64,000 nt of DNA from CAVUAT01 sp963739545. Lineage in GTDB: Bacteria > Actinomycetota > Thermoleophilia > Solirubrobacterales > 70-9. Below, piece after piece: positions 63,397-64,000 of this stretch (position 1 is the first letter of the stretch; the number at the start of each line of letters is the position of its first letter). The position numbers and the translations under genes were made by a program. The stretch spans positions 930,001-994,000 of the forward strand of contig CAVUAT010000014.1 in NCBI GenBank assembly GCA_963739545.1, read 5' to 3'. The notes beneath the pieces are model-generated. The model ran no database searches. It worked only from the letters and a program-made list of their open reading frames with translations, and was not told the DNA's origin.

Positions 63397-63529
63397 GGTG
63401 TCCACTCCCCGGCTACTTACGCGCCGGCTCCGGCGAACCTTCGCGTCCGGAGCGTCAGACGACCCGTAAAACAGGCGCTCGTGCGGAAAGTTGCGCAACC
63501 GCGCGCGCACGGCTCCGCTTAACGTCGAA

Positions 63530-64000
63530 TCAATCCTGGGAGGAGCCGAGGCGCTTGCGCAGCCAGTCGAGGCGCTTTCGCAGCTCGGCCTCGAAGCCTC
63601 GCGGGCTCGGCTCGTAGAAGCGCTCGTCGCGCAGTGCCTCGGGGGCGAGCGCCTGGTCGCTGACCGCGTCCGGCTCGTCGTGGGGGTATCGGTAGCCGGT
63701 GCCGCGGCCGAGCTGCTTCGCGCCCGGGTAGTGCGCGTCCTGGAGATAGGGGGGAGGCTCCGCCGCGCCGTGCTCGCGCACGTGGGCCATCGCGCGCCCG
63801 ATCGCGGTGGTCGACGCGTTCGACTTGGGCGCCAGCGCCAGGTAGGCCGCTGCCTGCGAGAGGTTCAGCGCGCACTCGGGCAGGCCGACGCGGTCGACGG
63901 CCTGGGCCACTGCGTTGGCGACGACGAGGGCCTGGGGGTCGGCGTTGCCGATGTCCTCCGACGCGAAGATGACCATGCGCCTCGCGATGAAGCGCGCATC
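63530..64000 (-). CDS. rarA: RarA/MgsA replication-associated AAA+ ATPase, 5' part outside window
   Basis: Only the C-terminal ~156 residues are present. They include RRMVIFASEDIGNADPQAL, LPECALNLSQAAAYLALAPKSN, YPHDEPDAV and the terminal YEPSPRGFEAELRKRLDWLRK, all characteristic of the RarA (MgsA, YcaJ) C-terminal tetramerisation domain. The ATPase domain lies beyond position 64000. RarA acts at stalled replication forks. Confidence 0.92.
   Translation of the reverse strand, partial: DARFIARRMVIFASEDIGNADPQALVVANAVAQAVDRVGLPECALNLSQAAAYLALAPKSNASTTAIGRAMAHVREHGAAEPPPYLQDAHYPGAKQLGRGTGYRYPHDEPDAVSDQALAPEALRDERFYEPSPRGFEAELRKRLDWLRKRLGSSQD

Larger units (their letters stand above)
63204..63529 (-). 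ncRNA. Structured intergenic RNA candidate between rarA and ALDH
   Basis: A 326-base gap without a convincing gene holds strong RNA structure on the minus strand. From 5' to 3' there is a GCTCCGG/CCGGAGC hairpin (about 63428-63453), a 15-bp perfect hairpin (63362-63396) and a 12-bp terminator (63311-63339) with a T-rich tail. The last ~105 bases before the aldehyde dehydrogenase have room for a separate promoter. A discrete RNA of roughly 150-200 nt, such as 6S RNA or an unknown class, or a rarA 3' UTR with attenuator, are the alternatives. No riboswitch consensus was recognised. Confidence 0.45.

Noticed and set aside
63400..63470. Cyclic-di-GMP (GEMM) or cyclic-di-AMP (ydaO) riboswitch near the 63.4-kb structure
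   Set aside because: Pieces such as GTAGCCGGGG and GACGCGAAGG recall them, but the invariant segments (for example GGCAAACC of GEMM) are missing.
63232..63510. A 92-residue minus-strand frame in the rarA-ALDH gap
   Set aside because: Composition is arginine/alanine noise without codon bias; the region is better explained by RNA structure and a terminator.

Overview
The window is about 64 kb of very GC-rich DNA with almost complete gene packing, strong G/C bias at third codon positions, GTGA/ATGA stop-start overlaps and many secreted or membrane proteins typical of Actinomycetota. The treT-otsA pair, the CobA-HemD fusion, the RR-HK-HtrA operon and several lineage-type secreted proteins fit the class Thermoleophilia (Solirubrobacterales-like). 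That placement is inferred from gene content, not from a marker-gene tree. I see no prophage, transposase or CRISPR array.

Layout. 1-4.6 kb: a 5'-truncated secreted alpha/beta-hydrolase-like protein, a UDP-sugar dehydrogenase and a membrane protein. 4.6-10.9 kb (minus strand): a housekeeping block, rpsF, DUF3291, ssb, rpsR, rplI, dnaB, a DnaC-like loader and purA. 11-13 kb: two secreted or anchored proteins of unknown role. 13-19.3 kb (minus): trehalose genes treT and otsA, then an envelope-stress-like unit of response regulator, histidine kinase and HtrA protease. 19.3-24.6 kb: a degenerate M28-like membrane protein, thiL and two GT-C mannosyltransferase-type proteins. 24.6-30.7 kb: PBP1A, MscS, a HAD phosphatase, an RDD-CPBP fusion and an L,D-transpeptidase. 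30.8-37.8 kb: pyrE, two large membrane proteins, uspA, a methyltransferase, a GT2 glycosyltransferase and a secreted protein. 37.8-41.8 kb: an accessory-looking segment with a VOC gene fragment, an ATP-grasp ligase, comB, comA, a divergent broken methyltransferase and tRNA-Arg(CCT). 42-47.6 kb: SnoaL-like, GAP-family, galT, GNAT, SPFH-NfeD and TlpA-like genes. 47.7-53.6 kb: an SF2 helicase with a long acidic insert, birA, a SAM hydroxide adenosyltransferase and a beta-helix protein. 53.6-59.8 kb (minus): a heme unit, ccmABCD, hemA, hemC, cobA-hemD. 59.9-64 kb: an M74 endopeptidase, a secreted protein, an aldehyde dehydrogenase, a structured intergenic RNA candidate and the 3' part of rarA.

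How they fit together. The ccm-hem block links the early committed steps of tetrapyrrole synthesis with heme export for cytochrome c maturation. PBP1A, MscS, L,D-transpeptidase, HtrA and M74 point to active wall remodelling. The comA-comB-ATP-grasp unit predicts (R)-3-sulfolactate made from PEP and sulfite and then ligated to an amine; this is the best candidate here for an undescribed small-molecule pathway.

Two genome-structure features recur. First, direct repeats of about 59 and 66 bp flank uspA and ccmABCD respectively, as if those blocks were inserted beside duplicated gene ends. Second, several genes, including the essential dnaB, carry single-base frameshifts, and several others have no ATG/GTG/TTG at the expected N-terminus. 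Assembly indels explain much of this, so gene starts and breaks should be read with that in mind.
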